This document shows, piece after piece, positions 24,661-33,887 of a DNA stretch of 64,000 nucleotides (its first letter is position 1; the number at the start of each line of letters is the position of its first letter). The translations under genes and the position numbers were made by a program. This DNA is from Singulisphaera sp. GP187 (GTDB lineage: Bacteria; Planctomycetota; Phycisphaerae; Phycisphaerales; SM1A02). A model generated the notes under the pieces. That model did no database searches. It worked only from the letters and a program-made list of their open reading frames with translations, and was not told the origin of the DNA. The stretch covers positions 1 to 64,000 of the forward strand of contig CAMBMO010000003.1 in the NCBI GenBank assembly GCA_945868805.1, read 5' to 3'.

Positions 24661-24932
24661 TGATCATCTCCCATTTGGATTTGGTACGAACGCTAGCGTG
24701 GATTCCGTTCCTGCAACCTGCGGGTGCGATGGGGAGCTACTGGTGGTTGTTGATGTTCCCACTCGTCCTTGGAATTTCCATCGCCTATCGGGCAACCCAT
24801 GACCACTCTCTTGATCGGTTTTGGCACCGCGTGATTCTCTTCGCCGTGAAGTCGACGGTCGCTATGGGGTCCCTCGCGCTTGCGATGTATCTCTTCGTCT
24901 ACTGGGTCATTCCAGCTCTGCGCGTCGGGTAG
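24657..24932 (+). CDS. Small membrane protein
   Basis: The 91-residue protein has two clear hydrophobic segments (WWLLMFPLVLGISIAY and STVAMGSLALAMYLFVYWVIPAL) with a charged loop (RATHDHSLDRFWHR) between. It starts inside the stop of the previous gene (ATGA), so the two probably make a membrane pair. Its 3' end overlaps the convergent gene by 26 bp. No family is recognised. Confidence 0.65.
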   Translation: MMIISHLDLVRTLAWIPFLQPAGAMGSYWWLLMFPLVLGISIAYRATHDHSLDRFWHRVILFAVKSTVAMGSLALAMYLFVYWVIPALRVG

Positions 24933-25509
24933 CGCGGCGACCTCGGTGCGCTCGCACCAGAGCCTGAACAATGATCCACCACGCAACCGATGAAAGTGTT
25001 GTCGCGAAAGCTCCCGCCCATGCCGTTCTACCAGTCATCGTCACGCGACCTTCCCCTGCGAGGACACGAGCCACTGCTCGCTTCAATGACTCGACCGAAT
25101 CTGCCGTCTCTGGCCATGGAGGAAATGACTGGAGCGCCGAATCTGCCGAGAAACGCCAGAGAATCCAAGGTGTTGGCCACCCAACAGCAAGAGCGCCAGT
25201 TCGAATTGGTGATTCTGCAAGTTCGCAGAGTCCCGAAGTCGATTCATCACTCCAATCGCCTTCGGATCCGCCGAGGTTCTCTCTCGGGACACGAAGAGAT
25301 GTCGTCTGCTCTGCATTTCGCCATCGAATTCCAACTGTCTCTGCGGCGCAATAGTTCCAGACGCCAGTGCCCCGTCGAACGAGCACGCCGGAGTCTGTTC
25401 CGTCAGGATTGGTCAGTCGATCAAGGAAGACCCATGTGCAGAACGCGACGGTGGCGATACCGAGACCGATCGCGATCGCGCCAATCCCGAACTGCGTGGC
25501 GCGCATCAC
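24907..25509 (-). CDS. Hypothetical membrane protein
   Basis: The 200-residue protein has an N-terminal transmembrane helix (FGIGAIAIGLGIATVAFCTWVF), about 130 residues of periplasmic or cytoplasmic domain and a C-terminal helix (WAGAFATTLSSVAWWIIVQALV) followed by a basic tail (RAHRGRRATRRAE). I see no known domain. It follows the helicase gene with a 4-bp overlap and may be cotranscribed with it. Confidence 0.6.
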   Translation of the reverse strand: MMRATQFGIGAIAIGLGIATVAFCTWVFLDRLTNPDGTDSGVLVRRGTGVWNYCAAETVGIRWRNAEQTTSLRVPRENLGGSEGDWSDESTSGLCELAESPIRTGALAVGWPTPWILWRFSADSALQSFPPWPETADSVESLKRAVARVLAGEGRVTMTGRTAWAGAFATTLSSVAWWIIVQALVRAHRGRRATRRAELE

Positions 25510-26960
25510 TTTGATGGGTCTGGACGCGTGCGACGAATGCCTCCGCCTCGGTGTGCATCGCGACTGATTGGAGCGGACCGAACGCGTTTCATGCGAACCT
25601 TGCTTGAGATTGACTCCTTCCCAGCGACTGGAAAGAGTTTCTTCTTGCGATTCTTCTTCGTTGCAACGATTTCGGGTTTGAACTTGTACTTCGCCTTCGT
25701 AGGAGTCGCTCCGACCGCAACTGCGCCCGAAACTCCATCGCGAACTGGGCGCTTTGAATGATCGGGCTTACGGGCGAACTTCCGAGCCACGGATGATGCG
25801 AAAGTCGGGAGGGCCATTGACTTGATTTCTTCCCCGACCAGTTCGACAACCCGTGACCATGCGGTTTGCTCAAGCGGATCGACAAAAGAAAAGCTTTCGG
25901 CGGCTCCGCCACCATGTCCAGCTCTCCCAACTCGGTGGACAAAGTCCTCTGGCATGAGTGGCACGTCATAATTGACGACCGTTCGGATTCGAGGCACATG
26001 AAGCCCTCGCGCCGCGACATCGGTGGCGACCAGACACTCGGCTTTTCCATCCGCAAATGCCGCAAGAGCCTCATTTCGGCTCCGCTGCGACCGATCGCCA
26101 TGAAGGAGCCCCACCGTAATCCCGCTCCTGCGCAGTGCCTCAGCAACCCAACCCGCGCGGCGCCTTGTACGGACGTAAACAACAACGCCTCGAAGGTGTT
26201 TCTCGCGCATCAGTGCGAGAAGGAGCGACACCTTGTCCGAATCGACGACATCACACCGTGCGTTCTTGCGATTAATCGGAGAGTTTCGCACTCCGACTTC
26301 CGCTTTCACTGGATTTCGAAGGAGTGCCAAGACACGCGATTCGATTGACGCGGGCAAGGTCGCACTCAGGCATATCACTTGACGCTTCGCGGGGATCGAA
26401 CTGAGGATGAGTTCGATCTGCGGGAGAAATCCCATGTCCGCCATTCGATCTGCTTCATCGATCACGAATGTCTGGACGGCGGCAAAGGACACCACCCCTT
26501 CATCGAAGAATTCGCGAAGGCGACCAGGGGTTCCCACCAGAATGTCAGGGCCAGTTCGAACCATTTCGCGTTGTGGTGCTGTTGGGCTCTTCCCGAAGAC
26601 CGCACCGATCCGCAGCAAGGTTCCCTTTGCGACCACCGACAAGTCACTCGCAACCTGCTGTGCTAATTCGCGCGTCGGCGAGACCACGATCGCGCGTAAT
26701 CGATCAAAGGTGTCTACATATCGCGCACCACCCGCGCCTCGCTTTCCCTTGGGCGGATTGTTCAGCAGACGAGCCATCACGGGAATGCCAAATCCGAGTG
26801 TCTTCCCGGTTCCTGTCGGCGCGAGCGCAAGAACGTCCTGTCCACGCATGATTGGATCACGCATGAAAGCTTGAATTTCGGTTGGCTCGCCGAATCCCAA
26901 TCGCGCAAGACTGTCGAGGAGGTGCTTTGGAACTGTCGGATCTATGGATTCTTCGGTCAT
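25506..26960 (-). CDS. DEAD-box RNA helicase (RhlE-like) with unusual motif VI
   Basis: I start it at the ATG (MTEESIDPTVPKHLLDSL), which begins the Q-motif region; the open frame extends 96 codons upstream but is not helicase-like. The motifs are in order: EPTEIQ, APTGTGKT, PTRELAQQ, TPGRL, VIDEADRM, SATLP, DVAARGLHV and HRVGRAGHGG. It should unwind RNA in ribosome assembly or mRNA decay. Motif VI normally ends in a second Arg (HRxGRxGR), but here that residue is His. The C-terminus is a basic Lys/Arg-rich tail. It is divergent from lemA with a 36-bp gap. Confidence 0.88.
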   Translation of the reverse strand: MTEESIDPTVPKHLLDSLARLGFGEPTEIQAFMRDPIMRGQDVLALAPTGTGKTLGFGIPVMARLLNNPPKGKRGAGGARYVDTFDRLRAIVVSPTRELAQQVASDLSVVAKGTLLRIGAVFGKSPTAPQREMVRTGPDILVGTPGRLREFFDEGVVSFAAVQTFVIDEADRMADMGFLPQIELILSSIPAKRQVICLSATLPASIESRVLALLRNPVKAEVGVRNSPINRKNARCDVVDSDKVSLLLALMREKHLRGVVVYVRTRRRAGWVAEALRRSGITVGLLHGDRSQRSRNEALAAFADGKAECLVATDVAARGLHVPRIRTVVNYDVPLMPEDFVHRVGRAGHGGGAAESFSFVDPLEQTAWSRVVELVGEEIKSMALPTFASSVARKFARKPDHSKRPVRDGVSGAVAVGATPTKAKYKFKPEIVATKKNRKKKLFPVAGKESISSKVRMKRVRSAPISRDAHRGGGIRRTRPDPSK

Positions 26961-26984
26961 TTCAGCACAAGGGTAGTGGCATCG

Positions 26985-26990
26985 TATTCT
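26985..26990 (+). promoter_or_regulatory. -10 hexamer TATTCT, 6 nt before the GTG at 26997
   Basis: TATTCT, TTCAGC, GTG. The match supports GTG 26997 as the lemA start and predicts a leaderless mRNA. No ribosome binding site is visible. Confidence 0.5.
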
Positions 26991-26996
26991 TTCAGC

Positions 26997-27584
26997 GTGA
27001 CGTACGCGATCATCGCCGGTGCAGTCTTGCTCTGCGCCTCTCTGGTTTGGGTCCTTGTGGTCTACAACCGACTTGTGCGTGGACGGATTCGCGCGCGGAA
27101 TGGATTCAGCCAGATCGACGTTCAGCTCAAGCGACGGTGCGATCTCATCCCAAACCTCGTCGAGGCCGTCAGGGGATACATGACGCACGAGCGTCAGACA
27201 CTTGAGTCGGTGATTACGGCGCGCAATGCCATGCTGTCGGGGCTCCAAGCGGTTGGATCTGGTTCATTGAATGCGTCGTCGATTCAGACCATCTTCGGCG
27301 CGAGCAACGTACTCGACCAACTCTTAATGCAGCTTCGTGTCTCCATCGAGAACTATCCCGATTTGAAGGCGAGCACAAATGTGCTGGGTCTTCAAGAGGA
27401 ACTCGTTTCGACTGAAAATCGCATCGCATATTCGCGACAGGCCTACAACGATGCTGTTCTCCAGTTCAACACCGACCGATCGCTCTTCCCAGCAAGTTTG
27501 GTCGCGTCACTCTTCAAGTTTTCCGAGCTCTCACTCTTTTCGGCGAACGAAAGTGACCGCGTCCTTCCCGAAGTGAAGTTCTAG
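26997..27584 (+). CDS. lemA: LemA family protein
   Basis: I chose the GTG at 26997 because a -10-like hexamer is exactly 6 nt upstream and the N-terminal anchor (YAIIAGAVLLCASLVWVLVVYN) follows at once. The 195-residue protein has the family signature RNGFSQIDVQLKRRCDLIPNLVEAVRGYM, then a helical bundle and ENRIAYSRQAYNDAVLQFN. LemA proteins are membrane-anchored helical proteins of unclear function that often pair with M48 peptidases, as here (28 bp upstream of one). Confidence 0.85.
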   Translation: MTYAIIAGAVLLCASLVWVLVVYNRLVRGRIRARNGFSQIDVQLKRRCDLIPNLVEAVRGYMTHERQTLESVITARNAMLSGLQAVGSGSLNASSIQTIFGASNVLDQLLMQLRVSIENYPDLKASTNVLGLQEELVSTENRIAYSRQAYNDAVLQFNTDRSLFPASLVASLFKFSELSLFSANESDRVLPEVKF

Positions 27585-27611
27585 CGATCGTCGCTCCTTC
27601 GACTTACCTTC

Positions 27612-29417
27612 ATGACAAGCTTCTTCGAGCATCAAGATCGTGCGCAGAGTCGAACAGGTTGGCTGGTCTTTCTTTTCCTCTTTGGAGTCGTCGGCGTCAC
27701 CTCGTCCGTCGCCCTCCTCGCAATCTTCTTCGTTCCAGACTCGGTCCCACTCGCGATTCTTTTTAGTCTCTTGATGATTGGAATTCCCTTCATCTACAAG
27801 CTGCTCACGATCAGTTCGAGTGGTTCGTTGGTTGCGGAGTCGCTCGGTGGAGTTCGAATCGACCCAGCATCGCGCGAGACGCATGAACGAAAGATCCTGA
27901 ATGTCGTGGAGGAAATGGCAATCGCGAGCGGTATGCCGATTCCTCCCATTTTCGTGCTCGACGAAGAGTGCATCAATGCGTTCGCGGCAGGAAAGACGCC
28001 ACAGGACGCGGTCATCGGAATTTCTCGCGGTGCAATCGAATCACTGAACCGTGATGAACTTCAAGGGGTGATCGCTCACGAATTCAGCCATATTTTTCAC
28101 GGAGATATGCGAATCAACATGCGTGCGATCGCGGCGATCTTTGGCATCATGGCCATTGGATATGTCGGGTACTTCCTGCTTCGATCGACGCTGTACGCAC
28201 CTCGGGGCCGTCGCTCTGATGGTCGAGCAACGGCTGCGTTGGCTCTCTTTGGAATCGGCCTCATTGCGATCGGTTGCATCGGAACTTTTTTCGGGCGATT
28301 GATGCAAGCAGCAATCAGTCGACAGCGTGAGTTTCTGGCAGATGCCAGCGCGGTGCAGTACACGAGAAATCCATCTGGCATTGGAAATGCGCTCCGGAAG
28401 ATCGGTTCGCAGTCATCGAGTGCCATGCGACATGCGCAGGCAAGCCAGCTCAATCACATGTTCTTCTCTGAGGGCGTTCGAACTCTGTTCGCCTCGCATC
28501 CACCAATTGCCGAGCGGGTTAAGCGAATCGAGTCAATCGCGGGTGGGTATCTCCCAGATCCTGTGCCACTTGTGACAGCGACCAAAGAAGGCGTGCAACC
28601 GCCGCGAGATTTGGCGGCAAGCGTCGATTCGGTTGGGTCGATCCCCAACGCAAGCCTCCTTCGAATCCATGAGGAGATCTCTTCATTCGACGATTCACTA
28701 TTGACCGCGGTACACGATCCTGATGGCGCGTGGGCAGTGGTCTTCGCAGCCACGCTCTCACCAGATTCATCGATCGCCCGACCGCAACGCGAACTTGTCA
28801 TCTCGCGATTTCCAGCGATCGGTCGACTCCTCGAACGGATCGAACGTCTCGTTGTGCCGCTGAATGTCCAGCAACGCCTTGCACTCGTTGATATCGCCTG
28901 CTCGACGCTCGCCCTTGGGTCTAGCGACACCTATCAGAGCCTGCGGCAAACACTCGCCGACTCCGTGCGGATCGATGGTTCGGTCAACCTGATCGAGTGG
29001 ACGGTGGTTCAGATTCTGCGGATGCGCGTCGAGGTTCCCATCGCCGCTCGTGCTGGAGTGGTTGCGCTCGCACGGACCGACAACATTTCGAGCGTTGCTA
29101 TCCATGCTCAGCGGACGCTCGGTGTACTTGCACTTCTCGGAACCGACGATGAACAGAAGGCGGATCGAGCGTTTCAGGCTGCGCTCTCGATTGTTGGATT
29201 GCCCACCACAATCCTCCCAGCACGCAGTGCGTGCACGCTCGATTCGGTTGCGGTTGATCTTGATCGCCTTGAAGCGCTCCGACCATCTGCGGCTGGCAAA
29301 GTGGTGCGGGGCGCACTGACATGCGTGACGGCCGATGGATTGACGACAGACCGTGAATACCTTCTGCTTCGAGCACTCTCGGAGCGATTGTCGATTCCAC
29401 TCCCGCCGTCGCTGTAG
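27612..29417 (+). CDS. M48 family zinc metallopeptidase (HtpX-like) with C-terminal extension
   Basis: The 601-residue protein has two N-terminal transmembrane helices, the ANAFAAG-type segment INAFAAGKTPQDAVI, the zinc motif HEFSH near residue 156, two more helices and the third ligand in REFLADASAVQYTRNP. The C-terminal 250 residues are helical, contain no domain I recognise and are unlike short HtpX. M48 enzymes degrade misfolded membrane proteins. It follows lemA, which is the usual pairing. Confidence 0.88.
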   Translation: MTSFFEHQDRAQSRTGWLVFLFLFGVVGVTSSVALLAIFFVPDSVPLAILFSLLMIGIPFIYKLLTISSSGSLVAESLGGVRIDPASRETHERKILNVVEEMAIASGMPIPPIFVLDEECINAFAAGKTPQDAVIGISRGAIESLNRDELQGVIAHEFSHIFHGDMRINMRAIAAIFGIMAIGYVGYFLLRSTLYAPRGRRSDGRATAALALFGIGLIAIGCIGTFFGRLMQAAISRQREFLADASAVQYTRNPSGIGNALRKIGSQSSSAMRHAQASQLNHMFFSEGVRTLFASHPPIAERVKRIESIAGGYLPDPVPLVTATKEGVQPPRDLAASVDSVGSIPNASLLRIHEEISSFDDSLLTAVHDPDGAWAVVFAATLSPDSSIARPQRELVISRFPAIGRLLERIERLVVPLNVQQRLALVDIACSTLALGSSDTYQSLRQTLADSVRIDGSVNLIEWTVVQILRMRVEVPIAARAGVVALARTDNISSVAIHAQRTLGVLALLGTDDEQKADRAFQAALSIVGLPTTILPARSACTLDSVAVDLDRLEALRPSAAGKVVRGALTCVTADGLTTDREYLLLRALSERLSIPLPPSL

Positions 29418-29469
29418 AATTGTTGACCTTGACCCAAGGTCACTCGTCCAGATCTCGTTGATCGCATCC

Positions 29470-30276
29470 ATGAGAGAATCTCAATTCCTAACTTCCAGTT
29501 CATCGCGTTTCTGCCTTTGGGCGACGATGTTGATTGTCGCCACAGGCTGTGAGATACCGGAGAGGGCGAAGGACTTGCCACCTCAGATCGCTCAACCCAA
29601 AGTTGTATCAACGACTCAACCAGAAGATGATGCTGTTGTTCCGCAATATCAGGAGCCACAACTTAATTCAAAGCCATCCGATCGGAACGCGCGCAGCCGA
29701 TCATCTGTGGTGACCACAACGCCTGCGGCGACGACTGGGCTTGTCGCCGACGATCAGAAATCTTCTGAGGGCCGACCAGAATTGACTGCTCAAGATGGTT
29801 CCGCCGATAAGAATGATCAGAGTCAAGTTGCGAAGGCGGATGAACCGCGTCGAACGTCGATGCCAAATCGGGATCAGAAAGACAAGAAGGAAAAGAACAT
29901 CGGAGGAGTTCGCAAGGCTGTACCTGTAGATCTCTCCGCGGCGGCGCTCTTTGGCAAGTGGAAAATCGATCACGCGAAGACAACAGTTGACTACTTTCGC
30001 GCTGATTTCGTTCTGTTTCTCGCGGATGGGCGAATGCGGATTTGGCGTGGTGGAGGCGTCGAAGACGGAAGGTGGACCTGGAACAAGGACGAGGGCGTCA
30101 AGACCGGCGGGCTCGATGGCGTCTCGTTTGCACTCGGTTCGTTCGAGTCGAAAGATGGCGAATTCGTCATCACTGGCGCGGATGACCGGATGGTGGTGCT
30201 TGTACCAAGCAGGGTTTTTGTCCCGCCACAACCAACACCCAAAGTTGGGCAACCCCCAATCGGCGCTTCGCGCTAG
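29470..30276 (+). CDS. Hypothetical lipoprotein with C-terminal beta domain
   Basis: I start it at the ATG after the M48 gene; the open frame extends upstream into that gene. The 268-residue protein has a lipoprotein signal (VATGC, Cys27), about 150 residues of low-complexity Asp/Gln/Ser/Lys linker and a C-terminal beta-barrel-like domain (GKWKIDHAKTTVDYF, FVLFLADGRMRIW, GRWTWNKDEG, ADDRMVVLVPSRVFVP). The domain looks like lipocalin-type small barrels ('GkWk.d...') but I cannot assign it. It is 24 bp before lipA. Confidence 0.6.
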   Translation: MRESQFLTSSSSRFCLWATMLIVATGCEIPERAKDLPPQIAQPKVVSTTQPEDDAVVPQYQEPQLNSKPSDRNARSRSSVVTTTPAATTGLVADDQKSSEGRPELTAQDGSADKNDQSQVAKADEPRRTSMPNRDQKDKKEKNIGGVRKAVPVDLSAAALFGKWKIDHAKTTVDYFRADFVLFLADGRMRIWRGGGVEDGRWTWNKDEGVKTGGLDGVSFALGSFESKDGEFVITGADDRMVVLVPSRVFVPPQPTPKVGQPPIGASR

Positions 30277-30287
30277 GTCTATGCTTG

Positions 30288-30293
30288 TAGAAT
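30288..30293 (+). promoter_or_regulatory. -10 hexamer TAGAAT, 6 nt before the lipA start
   Basis: TAGAAT, TGGGTC, ATG at 30300. No ribosome binding site is visible, so lipA is predicted to be leaderless. Confidence 0.55.
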
Positions 30294-30299
30294 TGGGTC

Positions 30300-31352
30300 A
30301 TGTCAGAAATTGATCGTGAATCGAGCCAGCGACTGCGTACCGCGGACGGCATTGCCCGAACGATCGCGCGCCATCCAAGACCGCTCGGAGGCGACACCCT
30401 TCGATCGACCGGGACTGCCACCCTCAGTCTGACCGATCGCATTCTGACGAATCGTGGCGGAATCTCTGGCACGGACACGATCCAACAACTTGATATTCGC
30501 AGAAAGCCCGACTGGTTGCGTGCGAAGATTCCAGGTGGGGACGGTTATCTTCGGCTGAAAAAGATAATCGACGAACACAGATTGCACACGGTCTGCCAGG
30601 AGGCGAGTTGCCCAAACATGGGGGAGTGTTGGAGTCGTGGATCGGCGACAATCATGATCCTCGGCGATACGTGCACGCGATCCTGTGGCTTCTGCAATGT
30701 CAAGACGGGGCGACCGGCGCAGGTCGATCTCGACGAGCCTCGACGGGTCGCGGAGAGTCTTCGATTGATGGACCTTCGCCATGTCGTTATCACAAGTGTC
30801 AACCGTGACGAACTGCCCGATGGCGGAGCGGCTATCTGGTCCGAGACGATTCATCGAGTCCATGAAGCGTGCCCACGAATGAGTGTCGAGGTGCTCGTTG
30901 GAGATTTTTGTGGCGACATGGATTCGATTCGAGTGGTCTGCGATGCCAAGCCCGAGATCATCAGCCACAACATGGAAACGGTCCGAAGAATGCATCCAGC
31001 GGTTCGACCCCAGGCGAAATATGAACGAAGTCTCGATGTGCTCGCGGCCTTCAAGGCGAGCGGTCTCGTCACCAAAACCGGAATCATGGTTGGAATCGGA
31101 GAACGGGATGACGAGGTGCTGGAAGTCCTTGACGACATCCAACGGGCATCGCGCGCGGATGTCTTGACGATTGGTCAGTACCTTCAACCAACTCGCAACC
31201 ATCTCCCAATCGATCGATGGGTTCACCCAGACACATTCGCCTCTTTCAAATCCGAAGCACTCGCGCGGGGTTTTCGCGTCTGCGAAAGTGGTCCCCTCGT
31301 TCGAAGCTCGTACCACGCGGATGAACAGGCGATCCGATTGCGGGATAGCTGA
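30300..31352 (+). CDS. lipA: Lipoyl synthase
   Basis: This radical-SAM enzyme inserts two sulfurs into octanoyl groups on lipoate-dependent proteins. It has the auxiliary cluster motif CQEASCPNMGEC and the radical-SAM motif CTRSCGFC, then GRPAQVD, VITSVNRDELPDGGA, SHNMETV, KTGIMVGIGE and TIGQYLQPT, and a C-terminal RSSYHADEQ segment that carries the conserved cluster Ser. The roughly 50-residue N-terminal extension is longer than usual. No lipB is nearby. Confidence 0.95.
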   Translation: MSEIDRESSQRLRTADGIARTIARHPRPLGGDTLRSTGTATLSLTDRILTNRGGISGTDTIQQLDIRRKPDWLRAKIPGGDGYLRLKKIIDEHRLHTVCQEASCPNMGECWSRGSATIMILGDTCTRSCGFCNVKTGRPAQVDLDEPRRVAESLRLMDLRHVVITSVNRDELPDGGAAIWSETIHRVHEACPRMSVEVLVGDFCGDMDSIRVVCDAKPEIISHNMETVRRMHPAVRPQAKYERSLDVLAAFKASGLVTKTGIMVGIGERDDEVLEVLDDIQRASRADVLTIGQYLQPTRNHLPIDRWVHPDTFASFKSEALARGFRVCESGPLVRSSYHADEQAIRLRDS

Positions 31353-31499
31353 TTATTGGCATCCCGAATCTGCCCATTTGGGGAAAATAGAGTCCAGAGG
31401 AATCGAATTCGACGAGAAAAGAGTCGGGTTTCGCTTGCGACTAGCAACGGGAAATGCCACAGTTCGAATGGAGAGGTACCAATGATGGAGGGATCGAAA

Positions 31500-31841
31500 A
31501 TGGAATTGAGTCATTCAATTCGCGCGGCGATGCGTCGCGCCACCGAGCTTGCGCTCGCTGAAGAACGCCGTGGTGGTGGAAGACACCCTGTTTCTTGCGT
31601 TGTCGCTGTCACCTGGCACCATGAGCCTCATCGGAAAGCCACCTACGAAGGTCTCGACCTGAGCGAATCCGGAATTCGAGTCACTTCTCCGCTCATTCTT
31701 CCAGAAGGCATGACTGGTCGCGCCGTCTTCGAAGTCGGATCGATCGTCTTTGATCGCGCTGTTGTCATTTCTTGGTGTCGCGCGATTCGAGATAGTGGCG
31801 GTCGTATCGATCGGTGGGAGGCTGGTCTACGGCTTCTCTAG
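31500..31841 (+). CDS. PilZ-domain protein
   Basis: I start it at the ATG with GGAGGG 8 nt upstream; an in-frame ATG at 31482 is also possible. The 113-residue protein has an N-terminal helix (IRAAMRRATELALAEE) and the c-di-GMP binding elements RRGGGR (RxxxR) and DLSESG (DxSxxG) followed by a beta-barrel. Both elements are intact, so c-di-GMP binding is likely. A GGDEF protein lies 2 kb away. The 147-bp gap after lipA suggests its own promoter. Its 3' end overlaps the M16 gene by 4 bp. Confidence 0.8.
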   Translation: MELSHSIRAAMRRATELALAEERRGGGRHPVSCVVAVTWHHEPHRKATYEGLDLSESGIRVTSPLILPEGMTGRAVFEVGSIVFDRAVVISWCRAIRDSGGRIDRWEAGLRLL

Positions 31842-33082
31842 GGGGCACCTTCACCCATCTTTGTCGGTGGAACGATTCGTCCAACAACATGTGGATCGAA
31901 TGGAAAGTCGTATAGCACAGAACGAAGGTCGTCGAGTGTCAACGCGTTGATTCGATCGAGCTCCACCTCGAGGGGACTGAAGGTTCCGATCGAGCTCAGC
32001 ATCCCACCAAGTCGTCGCATTCTTCCTGATGGGCTTTCACCAGCGACGGCGACAGCGGTTGCGATCTTGCGCCGTGCCCGAATGAGATCATCTTCTGTGA
32101 GTGAGTTTGCTAATTTTTCGCACTCCGAACGCACGATTGATTCAGCTGTACTGAGATCCTCGGTTGCGCAGACCACCGACGCCACCAACTCGCCTGTTCC
32201 ATCTCTGCCTTGGTATCCGACGGACGCGTGCACCGCTATTCCCGTTTCGACCAGCGACCAGTACAAGCGCGATCCCTCAGAATCACCAATGATTTGAGCG
32301 CAGATCATCGTCGCATAACGCCTTGGATCTGCTTCGTCTGGGGCTGGCCAGATCATGACCATGTAGCCACGGGTTGCCTTGTCGAGTTCGGTCGTGAACG
32401 ATCCACGACCAGGCTTCCACTTCGGATACTCCCGCTGCACTGACTGGGAAGTCCATCCGGCTGTCTCGACGGTCGCCTGCCGAACAAGTTCGTCAAAGTT
32501 GAGATTGCCTGCAGCCACGAGCACCGTGTTGGTTGGCGAGTATCTCGTCCGAAAATAATCGCTCATCTGATCGCGCGTCAGGGCTCCGACGGACTCGTTG
32601 GTTCCCAAAACACGGTGCCCAGAGGGGTGGCAACCGAAGTATCGCTCGAGTACCTGTTCGAAGACGACCCAGAACGGATTGTCTTCATACATCGCGATTT
32701 CTTCCAAGATCACTTTCTTTTCCTGAAGGAAGTCATCCTCCCGAAGTGCGGGACGAAGGAGATCCGCGACAAGCGAGACGGATAGACCGAAGTACTCCGG
32801 GAGCACATGCGCGTAGTACGCCGTCATCTCGTGAGATGTGAATGCGTTGTTTCGCGCTCCGATTCGATCGAAAGCCTCATTCACTTCGCTCGCTGGTCTT
32901 GTTGCGGATCCCTTAAACATCATGTGTTCGAGATAGTGACTCACCCCCATCAGTTCTCGTGGCTCATCGCGAGCTCCGGTCCGCACGAAGAGACCGACGG
33001 CTGTGCTCGCTGCGTCGGGCGCACACTCTGCCGCGATGCGGAGGCCGTTTGGAAGCTGTGTCTCCCGATAGGTCGTCTTCAT
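31838..33082 (-). CDS. M16 zinc peptidase, active subunit
   Basis: The 414-residue protein has the inverted zinc motif HYLEH (His49, Glu52, His53), the downstream ligand region ILEEIAMYEDNP and the C-terminal half with GYMVMIWPAPDEADPRRYA and a GDSEGSRLYWSLVETG segment. It is a mitochondrial-processing-peptidase-like enzyme that cleaves short peptides. An M16 subunit with a lost zinc motif is encoded at 21082, not next to it. A TAGACT lies 6 nt before the ATG. Confidence 0.9.
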   Translation of the reverse strand: MKTTYRETQLPNGLRIAAECAPDAASTAVGLFVRTGARDEPRELMGVSHYLEHMMFKGSATRPASEVNEAFDRIGARNNAFTSHEMTAYYAHVLPEYFGLSVSLVADLLRPALREDDFLQEKKVILEEIAMYEDNPFWVVFEQVLERYFGCHPSGHRVLGTNESVGALTRDQMSDYFRTRYSPTNTVLVAAGNLNFDELVRQATVETAGWTSQSVQREYPKWKPGRGSFTTELDKATRGYMVMIWPAPDEADPRRYATMICAQIIGDSEGSRLYWSLVETGIAVHASVGYQGRDGTGELVASVVCATEDLSTAESIVRSECEKLANSLTEDDLIRARRKIATAVAVAGESPSGRMRRLGGMLSSIGTFSPLEVELDRINALTLDDLRSVLYDFPFDPHVVGRIVPPTKMGEGAP

Positions 33083-33088
33083 ACGACC

Positions 33089-33094
33089 AGTCTA
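33089..33094 (-). promoter_or_regulatory. -10 hexamer TAGACT, 6 nt before the M16 start at 33082
   Basis: The top strand reads AGTCTA. The 6-nt spacing to the ATG and the lack of a ribosome binding site point to a leaderless mRNA. Confidence 0.5.
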
Positions 33095-33117
33095 TGTCGT
33101 CAAAATAAGATTCACGC

Positions 33118-33876
33118 TCAACTCGGCCTTTCAATGTGTGTTTGAAGTGGGCCAAAAAGCATTCTCATCGTAAATGGCTCTTCGCCGATGACTTCTCTGA
33201 TGTACGTAGCCAGTAGGCGATTCGCCCGAACAACTGAGGCTGCTTCGATCGTCTCTGGTAACTCCACCCCTGTGTCTTTTATGAGATCAAGCACATCCAT
33301 CGTCGATGATCGGACCTTCCACGTTGTCGCACTCTCGCTCGCAACGACGCGTCCTCCGTCGCGGGGATCGAAATGAACGACCTGCGCCCCTTCCACACCA
33401 CGACCAAGACTGGGTTGCACGCCCGCCTCCTTCAAGAGATTCCACTGGAATTCAAGGAGTGACAATTCGTTTCGACCTTCCGTGTGGTTTTCTCCTGAGC
33501 CGATTTGGCGAAGGAAGTGCGCGAACGCCCCATACATGTTTGGGTGTGGGTCGAGTGCTTCAAACATTCGACCCATAAGATCCGCAGCGAAATACGCGAT
33601 CTTGTTCGCTTTCAGCTCCCTGCGAATATTGGGGTAGTTCTCGATCATCGACCAGTTCACGAGTGTTGCAAGATCGGATCCTGGCTTCATGACAATCGTT
33701 GCGTTCGCTCTCGAGAGCAGGTCGACTCCACCAGAAAATCCACCGCGCTCCCGCTTTGATCCCTTCGCTATCGCCTTGACAAGTCCAGTCGTGCGCGTGA
33801 ACAGACCGACCGTCTGGCTTGTCTCTGAATAATCCCAGTGACGGATACAGATGACCTCGTCTTCTGAAAATGTCAT
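33118..33876 (-). CDS. recO: DNA repair protein RecO
   Basis: RecO anneals single strands and helps load RecA with RecR/RecF. The 252-residue protein has the OB-fold start (CIRHWDYSETSQTVGLFTRTTGLVKAIAKGSKRER), GGVDLLSRANATIV and the helical C-terminal half with a PHPNMYGAFAHFLRQI segment. The four-Cys zinc motif found in many RecO proteins is not present. It lies between the M16 and GGDEF genes on the same strand, 12 bp after the latter. Confidence 0.85.
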   Translation of the reverse strand: MTFSEDEVICIRHWDYSETSQTVGLFTRTTGLVKAIAKGSKRERGGFSGGVDLLSRANATIVMKPGSDLATLVNWSMIENYPNIRRELKANKIAYFAADLMGRMFEALDPHPNMYGAFAHFLRQIGSGENHTEGRNELSLLEFQWNLLKEAGVQPSLGRGVEGAQVVHFDPRDGGRVVASESATTWKVRSSTMDVLDLIKDTGVELPETIEAASVVRANRLLATYIREVIGEEPFTMRMLFGPLQTHIERPS

Positions 33877-33887
33877 CTTGCGAAAGT

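Noticed and set aside
26961-27248. N-terminal extension of the helicase by 96 codons
   Set aside because: The extension overlaps lemA on the other strand and has no helicase-like sequence; the Q-motif region begins right after the ATG at 26960.
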